Positions 48,759 to 64,000 of a stretch of 64,000 nt of DNA are shown here, piece by piece (the first letter of the stretch is position 1; every line of letters begins with the position of its first letter). The position numbers were made by a program, and so were the translations under genes. The notes below the pieces were generated by a model that did no database searches, was not told the origin of the DNA, and was given only the letters and a program-made list of their open reading frames with translations. Source of the DNA: Hansfordia pulvinata (taxonomy: Eukaryota; Ascomycota; Sordariomycetes; Xylariales); contig BJKQ01000006.1 of NCBI GenBank assembly GCA_006538405.1, forward strand, positions 1,387,001-1,451,000. The letters are read 5' to 3'.

Positions 48759-50642
48759 ACAGATGGCCGAAAAGGAGGAAATGGCCCATCGGTATCCTGA
48801 TTCATCAGGCGCGGGCGCTTGGACGACGGCGGGGCGCGCGGAAGGGGGGGCAGATCTGGGGAACCGGCCCTCTTTTCTTCTCGCCCTCCCTCAGCTCGGC
48901 CGGCTTTGCCTTCTGCTCTGCACGCGAAATGGGCCGGCCGGCCGCCCGCCTGTGGGGAGGTTTCTTTGGTTTGGGCTCGTTAATAATAAGTCAGGCCCCG
49001 GAGTGGATGAGTGGGTGGGTGGGCTTTGCTGGCGATCTGCCTTCGGCCCTTACTGCCTGCTTGTAGATACCTACTTCTTGCTCTGCTGGTGACGGCCCTC
49101 ATATCGCACGTACTGTTAGCACTCGTGATATTCTAGGTGGTGACGGGAGTGACGAGACGACGCGTGGTGGCCGAGTCGTCATCCCGAAAGGCCCCTTTCC
49201 CATCTTCTCGAAGGGAAGCAGTCACTGTCACTTCTCTAGATGGTAGGTAATCACTTATTATTACACCACGATCCCATCCCGCACGCCCCCCCCTTCACTC
49301 CCACTCCCACACCCACACCCACACCTACACGCCCCCCTCGTCTCCATTCTGCTCCCCGCGAGGTCGTTCTCTTATCATCGACCCGTACTCGTACGCACGG
49401 CCGCCGCCGAGGGCCGTGTGGGCAACCCCGAGATTCGCCACCCGCCTTCTGGATAAGCGATGCCTGCCAGTCTCTCGCTCCCTCACTGCCACTTGCATGC
49501 AGGAGAGATAACGGGCTGACTACCTTGCCTTGCCTTTTGTTGCCTGTACCACACGGTACACAGCGGGCAGGGCGAGCGCTGAGGTCTTTCGTAAAACATA
49601 GCCCTTCCCGTCCACCCCCCGTCTGTCCTGTCTCCGCCGCCACTTCTGGCTTGTTCCCCCCCCCTTGCGAGTGACGAGAGAGACTCCCCGAGTGGCACAC
49701 GGACCAAGCCCAGAAAAGAGAAAGAGAGAGATAGAGGATTCGGCAGATCTCTGTCAGAATCCTGGGGCCACCCCTCCCCTCCTCTTCCTTCCACCCACCG
49801 AGAAAAAAAGTGTCCGGTGCGGCTAGGCGGACGGCAAGGGCGTCTTGTCCTTGTCTTTGTTTCGACGCCGGGCTTCTAGAAGCAATTGACTGCCGTTCCT
49901 CTCCCGTTTCTTTCTTTCTTTTTTTACCTTTTCTCACCCCCCCCCCCAATCCCCCATTTACCCAAATACCGAACCCACCCACTCTTACTTACTCAATCCT
50001 TCCCACCTCGTGTTCCCTTTCCCCTTATTTACTCGATCCCCGGGGAACCACCCGAGTCACTATTATTATTCATTATTATTTTACTTCTCCTTTCGGAAGT
50101 CTTTTTTTTCGAGGGCGCATCTCCACGGCGCGGCCCTTGAGAGAAGAACCCGAACCCCCGGCCCGAGTGATGACTGCCCGGCATCGGTTCAAGACGATGA
50201 CCGCGCCCGCATCGCCCGGCACCACGACTGCGACCCCCACCACGACCACGACGAATCGCGTCGATCTCTGGGACTAACAGAGCCGCAAAAAAGGGGAGGT
50301 TATAACAAGAGGACCGAGAAGAAGGGGGGGGAAGACGAGGGAGACGAACCTAGAGAAAAAGGAAAGACATAAAAAAAACACGCTCAGCAGGGAAGGCCGG
50401 AGGGGGGAGGGAGAAACCGCGCGGTGGAGCGGTAAAACAGGAACGCAGGGAAACGGAGGACCGGACTTCGGAGACGACGGCAACAACGACGACGACGACG
50501 ACGGCGGCGACATCAACAAATACGACATCGCCGAAAGAAAGGGACAGCGACAGCGCGATACACGACAAAAGGGCTCCCGGCCCGTCCGCGGGGCTGACCG
50601 CCCTTCCCCCCTTTCCAAAAAAGCAAAAAAAAGAAAAGGGCC

Positions 50643-54963
<4,321 letters not shown>

Positions 54964-55941
54964 GGGGAAAGGGGGAGGAGGAGAGCCAAGCAGAAGAAGA
55001 AGGAGAAGGGGTTGCAAAAAGAATAGACGACGCTGAAAAAAAAAAGCCCCCCTCGCCCTTCCGCTTCCGCCAACACAACTTCCCGGAAAAGGGGCTCACG
55101 CACAAAAGTCGGAGACGACGTGGAACTTGTACGGATAATACACAGCAAGAGAGAAAAGAGCGAGAGAGAGAGAGAGAGGAGAGGAAGAGAACTAATTCCC
55201 CTTTCCCCCGGGAGCCGCCCCCCCCCCCCCCCCCCCCCCGGAGCTCCGGGCGGCGAGACCCGCGGAGAGGAAGGAAAAAAAGGATTGTACAATAGAACAG
55301 GAGGAGACGGAAAGATTCACGAGTTCGAAAACCCGCATCCACCCCCCGCCCCCCCCCCCCTTCTGCACTCTGCTCTTTCCCTTTCCCACTTTAGGTGGTC
55401 CCCCCCTCTGTCCAACCTCCTGGTTCAGGCAGGGAGATATACACCGAGGGCGAGCGAGGGTGGACAGAGGGAAGAGGGAAGAGGGAGAGGGGGGCGGAGC
55501 AATGTGGAAAGGATGGCCTTATGATACCCCCAGACGCTGCGCCTATACATAGAGTAGATAGATAGACCGACGATGCCAGGCCGTGAGCCTCGGCTTGTGT
55601 TGTTGAATAAAGCAAGAGATGAGGCTGCTCAGAATCGAGCTTCGACCAATCGTGTTCATGGTCCCAAGCACTGCGATGCATCTGATCATCACCATGGTCG
55701 ACATTTCTGCCGGAATTCCATTTTAAACACACCTCGCAGTCTTCACTTGGCGAGCGCCCAGTTTCTTTCGAATTGGTTTCATTAGAGCTGAGGTGTCAAA
55801 TATGCCAGTACAACGGTTATAAACAAGCTCCCAGAACGTCGAGACCCCGAAATGGCAGGGCAGTCAACTCCAAAACGCCATGACCCCCCAAAAAGCACCC
55901 CTCGTGACAATTTCAACGACATCGGAATTGGAGCTCTCGGC
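54964..55941. other. Convergent intergenic region
   Basis: The membrane-protein gene and the mitochondrial-type gene both end here. It contains a C22 run at 55218-55239 and further C runs near 55345-55360. No gene is supported. Confidence 0.5.
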
Positions 55942-58900
55942 TCAGAGACCTCGAGGGCCCTGGCCGTCGGATCCGCCAGTGGTGAAATATTCACCAACAA
56001 CCCCCAAGGCATACGTCATACCAGCTGCCCACGCGCCGCCCATCAACATCTTGCCTGCGAGACCCCTCCTCCGTTTGCCCCGACCCGTGGGTGCATCAGA
56101 CGCCTTGGGCCTGGTCGCACTAAAGACTGGTTCCTCGCGCCTCACGTCGATGTTCGACTTGAAAGAGGATGGTCTGCCCGTGGACCCGTCCACTTCCGGT
56201 ACATCGTAATTGACAAAACCCGTGGGGAGGCGAAAGCGGCGGCGTTTGGAAGCGCTGTGGGCCTGCTGCCCATCATGTCGATCGGGTTTACGTGGGGCCT
56301 TGCATCCTTCGGCGTCTCCGCCTTGCGAACTCTGCGAAACACGAGAACGTCGCCACCACCAGAAAGTATCTCGAAGCCTTGCTCTCTCAACGGCTGGAAA
56401 TGCGGAAAGAACTTTGTCGGGTTCGAGAGGCGAAGAAGGACATCGGTGGGCGGAAGTGGCGACGCCTGGTCTGGAACTATCGACGTCGTTTCCGCAATGT
56501 CAATGGTCTGCATGGTCGGGTCGTAGGCTAGGATCTTGTAGACTGTTGATTCAACTTCTGCAGTGGCTGGCCGGGCAGGTTTGAGGATACCATCAACCTC
56601 GGGATCCCGGTCGTAGAAAGGCTCCGCGCACCCGTAATCGAATGCATAGCCTGAATCACGCTTCACGGTCGCCCTGCCGCTGCCATCCACCTTTTCACAG
56701 TATGTCCTTGAGAATGCCGGCGGCTCAGTCTCGTCGATGCACTCCTCTGCGAACGAGGTTTCCAAGCCTTGGGGGTCTTTCGAGTACCCGTCCGGCTGGT
56801 TCTTGCGCAGGCCGCGGCCCTTGATCGACTGGATGCACAGTCTTTTCTGGAATGAACGCTCCAGTGCAGGTTGAAGAGACTCTACGGCCTTCTTCTGAGC
56901 GGGCTCAGACTTGGGGAAGTCTCTCTGCCAAACAACTGGACGGCCTTGGTAGGAGGATTTGGGTTCACCGACCGCCTCGGACTCAAAGTCCATTTCAAGG
57001 CCGGTCGGCGTGGTATCGAAACCCCACTCATCTGTTTTGGCCGCAAGAGGCCTGTGTACCTCTGTTCTCGGTCCCGCGTGCATGTCTTTCGAATTTGCTG
57101 TCTCCCTTTCGAAGTCTGTCTCCAGGCCCCTGGGGGTGGTGTCAAAGCCCCACTCGTCTGTGCTGCGGGCCCTCGTTGGCTCAGAACCCAGGGCCTCAGA
57201 TAGCGATGCTTCTCGCGTGACTTCGGACTGGAAGTCGGTCTCTAGGCCCTTTGGAGTGGTATCGAAGCCCCACGCATCAGTGTCTTGGGGGGCTCCTGCC
57301 GTGCTTTCTCAATTTCAGATGCCCAGGACCGAGAAAAGTCCTCAGAAAAGTCCTTGGCGTAGGAGCCAGTCAACGCAGATGGGTTGTCCGCGGTATCCGT
57401 AGTTCCAGGGAACGACTTATTCTCCGTTTCTCGACCAGCGATGATGCCCCTGGCAAGTCCGTCCATCAACTGCTCCACTTGCTCACGAGATTCAACCATC
57501 CCGGGCGACGTGCCATCACCCCGAGTGTTATCAAAGTCCGGGGCCCTGCTGAGGTCCACATGCTGCAGCCTGGCGGAGATCCTGTCGCGTGCCGCTTCGT
57601 AGTCGTCCAAATCCTTCTCTTCGCCGCACCCTTCGAATTCCTTAACCTGTTGTGGCGCGAATGGATCTGGGAAGCTGTCGGCCCTGTAATCACTCAGATC
57701 ATCATACTGTTCGGGACCGGATTCGGCAGTGACGGACGTCAGGTCACCAGTATCTTTGTACTCGTACTGGCCAAGATCGTCGTACTTCTCAACCGTGGAC
57801 TTGGAAGCGACAGCTGTCATATCATTGGTGCCTTTGTACTCGTACTGGCCAAGATCGTCGTATTGGTTCTCGTTCTCACCAATGACTGCGTCTTCATCGC
57901 GGTCGAAGGACCTGTACTTGTCAAGGTCATCATACCGTGGTAGCATTTCCGACTCTGGCGACTGCTCATCCGCCACATTAACAGCATAGTCATGGAGGTC
58001 TCCGTAGACCACCTGGGTTTCCTGATCGGCGGGTGACTCGTCCATCGGGTAGTGCTGTACTCGTGCAGGTCTGCGTAATTTGTTGGGTTTTCTTGTTTGG
58101 AGAATGGCTCCTCGTCCAAGCTAATGCACCTGTTGTATCTATTCAAGTCGTCGAATCTCAAGGCATCTGCCGAGCTTATCGGCTGTCTATCGGCGCAACC
58201 GTAGAAAATCTGGGGATCAATGTGCAACTGGCGAGGGTTTATACTGCCCGAGTCATTCAGCTCAGTCGTGGTAGTAGACGTGGAGTTTGCGGTGCGTTTG
58301 CTGGACCCCTGCGTGGGTTGATCGGCCGACTCTGTGGTGGCATGAGCCGCTGCACAGTCCGTTGGGATGTCTTGTTCTGCATCGTGATGTCGGGGATACA
58401 AATTAGTAACATTGGAGTAGTCGGTTGATTCCGATGGCTCCTCCGGAGGGAGATGGTTGAGGCATAGTCGACATTCATCGGGCCTGAATTTGTGATCTTG
58501 GCCTGGGATTCCATCGATGAAACCCTTCCGGCGCTGTGCTCAGATTCGGGCGGGAGAACTGGAGCTATCTGCGCGCAGTCGCCCCCTCTGGAGTCTTGCG
58601 AATGAGGGTCGGCCTGCGTCTGTGGCACATCGTTACGCGGGGCAGTCTCGAGGTCTCCTGCCGGATAACCGTAGCAAGGGATCTTGCGGTTGGTGATGGG
58701 GTCGATGCGGTATGCTTCGATGCGATATGGCGCTTGGGCCGCAGTTGAATTAGTGTGGGCACCCACGGCGCCGATCTGGGTGAACCCCGTCTTTCGCGGT
58801 TCGGACGAGGGATCAGACTTGGTGCTCTTGTTGATCGACCGATTCTTTTTGGTGGATTCCCGGAAGCCTTTCTCGCTCCCTGAGCCAGACTGCTGCTTGG

Positions 58901-59342
58901 GGCCCTCCGCCATGTCGTTTTGCCTGAGCCAAGATGACAACCTCACAGAGGAAGGGATGTGGCACAGCTGGCGATGGAGCCGTTGAGCGCCCCGCAGGAA
59001 CTCATCAGGGCTCTGGCCGGGGGCGTAGCAGCCCGTTCTGAAAGCGAACCATCGCCGGTTGAATACCTGCCTGAACATGGGAGGGGGTGCGCCGGCGTCG
59101 GAGGCGTTCTTGCGATATGCGATATCCAGACTGTCCACGTAAGCCTGCCACGAGGAGCGACTGCGACGCTTTTGCGCTGTCGGCCCACCACCTTGGTCAT
59201 CGCGTGGACGCCCGAATCCGAAGCGGAAGGTTGAGATCTGGCGCGAACGCCCAGGCAACGCGAGGTGCGAGGAAACCTGGTGCACGGGGTTGCCGTGCAG
59301 GCTGGGAGCCATCCGGGCGGCACGATGGGCTTGGTACAGCAT
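55942..59342 (-). CDS. Mitochondrial-type repeat protein with C-terminal membrane segment (four apparent 1-base deletions)
   Basis: One long minus-strand exon from ATG at 59342 to TGA at 55944-55942. The frame changes four times, each cured by one added base: 58445-58450, 58047-58049, 57287-57292 (C6 on the coding strand) and 56224-56227. Restored length is 1,134 residues. The first 45 residues (MLYQAHRAARMAPSLHG onward to RQISTFRFGFG) are Arg/Ser-rich without acids, like a mitochondrial presequence. The central part carries about seven copies of a YDDLxxYxY-type repeat and three copies of a WGFDTTPxGLExDF repeat. Near the C-terminus a basic KRRRGLAGK is followed by a hydrophobic segment AWAAGMTYALGVVG. 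The order is that of a mitochondrial membrane-tethered, repeat-containing fungal protein of unknown role. An intron explanation fails, because no donor and acceptor pairs fit the shifts. Confidence 0.68.
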
Positions 59343-62111
59343 TATGGGCGACGCAGAGGCGGCAGATGCATTCTCCAATCGACAACGATGGCCAGCAGCC
59401 CGTGGACGCGCTGGGACTGAGGGCGCGGGCGCAGGCGGTTTCTGTCAAGGGTTCAAGGATGATGGGCGGCGAGAACGCAAGGATAGATTATGCTAAGGAT
59501 AGGTACGAGACAGAAGTAGTTGTTGGCAGCAGCGTCTGAGCCGGACTGGATGTATTGGTGTTATTTGAGAGGAGCAAGGTGAAGCAAGGACATGAACGTG
59601 CCGAGGGTCGATGTGAGACAGTTATTATGGGAGACGAGGAGGCAGCACGGTACAGAACGTGGGAATTGGGGAGGCAGAGTCGGACATCACGGGCGGGGGC
59701 GGAAGCAGGCAGCTTGAGGTCTTAAGGGCCGGCTTGGAGGCAGGCGGGCCGACGGGTTGGGGTTGGATTGGGGTTTTGGGGGGCATGGCTCCCCTTGGTG
59801 TCAAAGGCCAGGCCTCAAGTGACGTGTACGCGGCGAGCATGTATCGGTGCTGAGGCTGTCTGCGCTCGAACGACTCGGAGGGCTGGTAATAGTGATGACG
59901 GTGGCCAGGGAAGCCCGCTGAACGGCCTCGACCGCAGCGCTCGCTCACGCGGCAGCCCAGGTGATCCATGGACTTAGGTACGGGAATCCGGGGAAGCGGA
60001 GACCAGTTGAGGACTGACATCACAGCCATTGCATCGCCGACATCAATGATGGCCCGGGTCTACCACCCTGCAAGTCCGGGGTACGAGTAAGGCTGTGGGG
60101 CCCAGGTAGTGCTGGCCAGCTTTCCCACCCGCGCGACGACCCGGAGCACGCGGCTTTGGCATGCTCGCAAGGTCAGAGGGACCGCTGCTGTATGTATTCT
60201 CCGGGCGGGCAGCATGTACTCGGCCGGGAACGATCCGCGCTTGCCTTAACTGTCACACACACGGTGCTACCTACTTGTGTGTCCTCGCGTGCCTGCCGCA
60301 GGCTGGCCGCGACGGGGCTCACGTGATTGGGCCACTCGTCCCTTCACGACTCTACATGTGGCCTGGAGGCTGGAGAGCAATGCCCTGCTGGCAATCTTCT
60401 ATGTCACTCAGGTTCTATTATCCACGGAATCCAGCTCCTCGGCTTTCTTGCGATCCTGGTGATCAGGGCGATGCTCACGAGTACATGCAGTGGCAGCGAT
60501 GAATGGGGAAAGTCGGAATTATGCGGGGTAAGACGGTGGGGGTTCGGGTTGGGGCCGATCGGGTTGCGACGGGACGCGGTAAGGGTCGGCGCACGCTGCC
60601 GTCTGACTTAGACCGTCTTCCCTCAGGCCAGAGTTGGACGGTAGGTAGAGACTAGAGTGTTACCTTGGATAGTCATCGATTTGAAGTGCGAGGGCCAGAG
60701 GCAACAGATCCCGCCATGAGCACACATATATGAGGGCTCTCTCTCACGCTGAAGAAGTCGGGTTCTATACTGATGCCGCTCATGAAGCATATGTGACCGC
60801 GCCGACAGAGAGAGCACATTGCACGATACTTGGCGATGCTACGAAGCGACAAGCGGGTAGATTCTCCATTCATTCACGCGTTGCGAGAGTCACCAGACGG
60901 GCAGTGACTACTGGGGATTCTATGCGAGTACACCAGGGTCACAGCCACCCGCTGAATCTGTCTGCGGCGAGATCCAAGCTGGCTCTCCGAAGCAATAGAC
61001 ACAGACAGGCACAGTACGGAGTAAGACAGCTCGAGACACAGCGGAGAAGATCGACTGTGGAGAATTGCCGGCTGGACCGGTCTAGATGTACGGTGCGGAG
61101 TACCTTGTCGATGTGAGCCAAATCTCAAAGTACGAGTGCCTCGTTGATTGGGCATCACTTTTCAGGTAGGAAAGGCATCCTCTTGTGGCCGGCGTCAAGC
61201 TCGCTTGATTTTCCATTGCATGCAACTCTGGATAAAATCAGTTCTCTACATGTACTCCGCTTTAGATTTTCGAACATCAAATATGGCTGCTTATAGCAGG
61301 AGGTACTTCCGAGTGGACGAGTACGAGTAGACCCGGGAGGTATTGACGTTGGGGTTCTCAGCTGGGTGACTGATGCGGTCTGGCACGGTACTTCGGCCTG
61401 AGTCACACGGCCCCTACACCGTTATGCAATACTGTACCTATCTACTCGTACCGTCCGCGCCTCTACATTGGAATGTGGCAAGGTCTGATGTGTCATCATC
61501 GCGCACAATGCACCAGACTGGCCGGCGCATTTAGAAGGGCCTCTGATGATGAAGGGCCATCACCGGCTGTAGTCGAGTACGCAATTCAACGGACCTCTAA
61601 TTCGAAAATTCCGGTCCTTACTGAACGGGGCTTGTTCGTGTCTGCCGTTGGACGAGAAACGGGAAAGGATCCGAGCTGTCCGTGCTGCCCTGCCGCTTGT
61701 TCTGAGCCGACGTCACTCAACCCCCACCGTGGGGTCAGAATCTTCAATTAAGCCGCCCGACACGCACCCGCTGCGACTTACAAGTTAGGTAGGGAGGTAC
61801 GCTGTTCGTGCTGGCACTGGCCCTCTCTCGACCTCGGCCCTGCCTTCAACCCTCAACCACCACGCGACCCCAAGCCTCAGCCAGCTGCGGCCTCTGCTAT
61901 CGCGCCCTCGCGACGCCGCATTCGCTCTCACAAGCAAGCCCCCGCTGTGTCTCCAGCTACCGTCAACGACAGATCGCACGCCTGACGCCCCCGCACTGCA
62001 GCAGCAACAGACGGCCCCGTCCGCTCCCCGACTCTCGCCGCGGCGGCAGATCCGCGCTCGGCCTCGTCCCCTCCCGAATCGACCTGCTTGCGGTTGTCGT
62101 CCTCCTGCGTC
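59343..62111. other. Intergenic region between mitochondrial-type protein and listerin genes
   Basis: The left part holds the promoter of the minus-strand gene and the right part, from about 61800, a pyrimidine-rich leader for listerin. TACGAGTA words occur at 60084, 61322 and 61443. It is more AT-rich than the rest of the window. No further gene is supported. Confidence 0.45.
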
Positions 62112-64000
62112 ATGAGCCGCAAGCAAGCGAAGCCCCGCGCCGCCGCCGGTAAAGCCTTCGCTCCCCCCGCGGCCTTCGGCGGCTTTTCCACGTTGTTCGG
62201 CGCCAGCTCTCTGTCCTACCTGTCCGAGCCTCCCGACTTCTCCACCATATCCGACGCCAACGCCGTCGTCTCTTTCAAGAACCTCCAAAAGAAAGATGCC
62301 ACCACCAAGGCGAAGGCCCTCGAGGACCTCGTTGCCTATGTCCAGTCCCACCCGTACGATGAGAATGGCGGCACCGAAGAGGCCGTTCTTGATGCATGGG
62401 TGAGCCTCGATTTCTGCGCCGCGGCGAACACAACGCCTGCTGCCACTTGCCGCTACTGACGTCGCCTAGGTCCAACTGTACCCGCGCACCTCGATCGATA
62501 ACTCCCGTCGCGTACGCGAGCTGTCGCACTGTCTCCAGTACGAGCTGATGAAGTCAGCTCGCAGGCGCATGGAGAAGCGCATCCCCAAGATCGTCGGCTC
62601 ATGGCTCGCTGGAACTTTCGATCGCGATCGCACCGTCTCGCGTGCTGCCTACGAAGGTCTTTCCTCCTTTCTGACCGCCGAAGATAAGATCCTCCAGTTT
62701 TGGAAGCGATGCCAGCAACAGATTCTTCAATATGCCTCCGAGGCTACTGCCGAGACGGCCGACACCCTCAGCGACGAGCGCTCCACCAGCGCCGATGACG
62801 CCGAAGCGAAATACCACCGTGTACTGGCCAGCGGTCTCTCGTTGGTCATCAACCTTTTGCAGAAGCTTGACCCCTCGGACCTCGACAAGCTCTCCGCGGA
62901 ATACGATTTGTTCTTCGAAGACAACAAGGTCTGGTCCAGCGTGACCTCGAAAGACCCCGCCGTCCGAAAGTTGTCTTGTCAACTCCTCTCGGCCTGTCTT
63001 GACAAACGACCAGACAGCATCAGTCAAGATCTCCCCCGTGTCAGCAAGCTCTTTGTCGCCGAAGGTCTCAAAAGCTCACAGGTCGGGTCTGCGACAGAGT
63101 TTGTCACGGCGCTCACCAGCCTGACTTGTCGTCACCCGACAGTGTGGACTTCCGATTACAGCTCCAAGAAGTCATCCACATCGCGTCTGCGCTCGTTTCT
63201 GGAAAAGGGGTCACAGAGTGGTGCTGGCAGGTTTTGGACCTGTCTCAGTCAGTTGCTGAGCAGCCTGCCGGACGGGGTCTTGCCAACAACTCCAGAAGGC
63301 GCTAACGATCTCTCCAAAGCTATGAGGTCTGGCGTCGCCAGCAAAGACGAGCCACGGAGCAATGCTGTCGACGCATGGTCTGCTTATCTTGGCCTAGCTA
63401 GACATTTCATCAAGACTTTGCCTGATGATGCCGCCCGAGTCAACTTTGTCCAGGGACACCTTTTCCCCTTGACAGCACATTACCTGCAGCCCAGTCCGGA
63501 AACTTCCGTGTGGTCATCAGGGAGCCAACCCGCGATCCTGATCAAGGCCTATACTTCGGCCACGACCTGTCCCGTCAGTGGCCCCGTCGATGCTACCCGC
63601 ACGGAATGGGATAGGCTGAAGACCTCGTTCTTGGAAAGAATCCGTAACTCGCTTCCGGAAGGCTCAAAGGAGCACGAAAGGTCCCAAAAGGGAATTGCCG
63701 AAGAGGGTGAAAGGTGGTTCGTCTTGACCGGAACGATTTTGGATGCACATGAGAAGACCAAGTCCACAGACCGCCCCATCCCAGATATCCCCGCGCAACC
63801 CACCCTAGAGCTGCTTCAGCAAACATTCCAGCTTCTTGAGACAAGGCGATGGAAGCCGTTCGGCGCAGCAGCTACAATCGAATCAGCACTCAAGCACACG
63901 CCGTCATTGTTTGAGCAGTCCTCGGACGCCAGAGATGCCATTTTCAAGTCCCTCGAAACGTCGCTCCCGCAGAGCAGAGAAGAGTTCTTGAAGTCACTGT
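62112..64000 (+). CDS. LTN1: E3 ubiquitin-protein ligase listerin, N-terminal part (runs off the window)
   Basis: Exon 1 is 62112-62399 and exon 2 starts at 62470 and stays open to the window end (607 codons visible; listerin is usually over 1,500 residues, so most of the gene lies beyond). Listerin is the RING E3 ligase of ribosome quality control that ubiquitylates nascent chains on stalled 60S subunits. The N-terminus shows the family signature: FGGFSTLFGASSLSYL, then SFKNLQKKDATTKAKALEDL, then across the intron VQLYPRTSIDNSRRVREL and IPKIVGSWLAGTFDRDR, followed by HEAT-like helical repeats. The catalytic RING is at the unseen C-terminus. The 70-nt intron has GTGAGC and CCTAG ends in phase 0. 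No frame break occurs here, unlike several neighbours. Confidence 0.93.

Larger units (their letters stand above)
46555..50642. other. Intergenic, microsatellite-rich region
   Basis: About 4 kb without a supportable gene. It includes (GGTC)n followed by C25, the longest (GT)n tract of the window, a (CAG)n run near 48728-48754, and TACGAGTA words at 47758, 47783, 48127 and 49386. From about 50100 the sequence probably forms the 5' leader of the membrane-protein gene at 50643. Confidence 0.5.

Overview
The window is chromosomal DNA of a filamentous ascomycete, most likely Sordariomycetes. Genes have short GT-AG introns (about 45-300 nt), the DNA is GC-rich, and products such as a split Zn(II)2Cys6 factor, a CYP52-type P450, a Tos4/Plm2-like FHA protein, a fungal RhoGAP and listerin are fungal. 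No bacterial signals, CRISPR arrays, rRNA or convincing tRNA genes were seen. All exon joins are predicted from splice motifs, reading frame and family knowledge, without transcripts or database searches.

Layout. 0.6-2.0 kb (+): CDK-like kinase. 2.5-3.7 kb (-): Sulfotransfer_4 protein with a hydrophobic tail. 5.8-6.9 kb (-): classical SDR oxidoreductase. 8.3-13.4 kb (-): very large Cys-rich/P-loop/RING/patatin protein. 14.6-17.0 kb (-) and 18.1-19.3 kb (+): Zn2Cys6 factor and atypical NAD-epimerase, transcribed divergently from a promoter carrying four copies of a CGGCCG-centred repeat. 20.0-20.9 kb (+): unknown protein. 21.8-23.9 kb (+): P450. 24.5-25.7 kb (+): palmitoyl-protein thioesterase. 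26.3-27.7 kb (-): ribosomal-L1-domain nucleolar protein. 27.7-35.7 kb: gene-poor and microsatellite-rich. 35.7-37.8 kb (+): RhoGAP-like protein. 40.9-42.5 kb (+): FHA protein. 46.2-46.6 kb (+): small Gln-rich protein. 50.6-55.0 kb (+): multi-pass membrane protein with a long low-complexity tail. 55.9-59.3 kb (-): mitochondrial-type repeat protein. 62.1 kb to the end (+): 5' part of listerin (LTN1).

Two features dominate. First, at least thirteen places in seven genes need exactly one extra base to restore the frame. All are deletions and nearly all fall in short C/G runs or GGC repeats. This looks like systematic assembly error rather than mass pseudogenisation, so those genes are annotated as broken but probably functional. 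Second, the intergenic DNA is full of long mono-, di- and tetranucleotide tracts and of a dispersed octamer, TACGAGTA.

The most unusual candidate is the patatin protein. It joins a Cys-rich N-terminus, a GTPase-like P-loop module, a RING finger and a patatin domain in about 1,444 residues, with Gly where the catalytic Ser is expected. The best candidate for a local regulatory circuit is the divergent Zn2Cys6 factor/epimerase pair.
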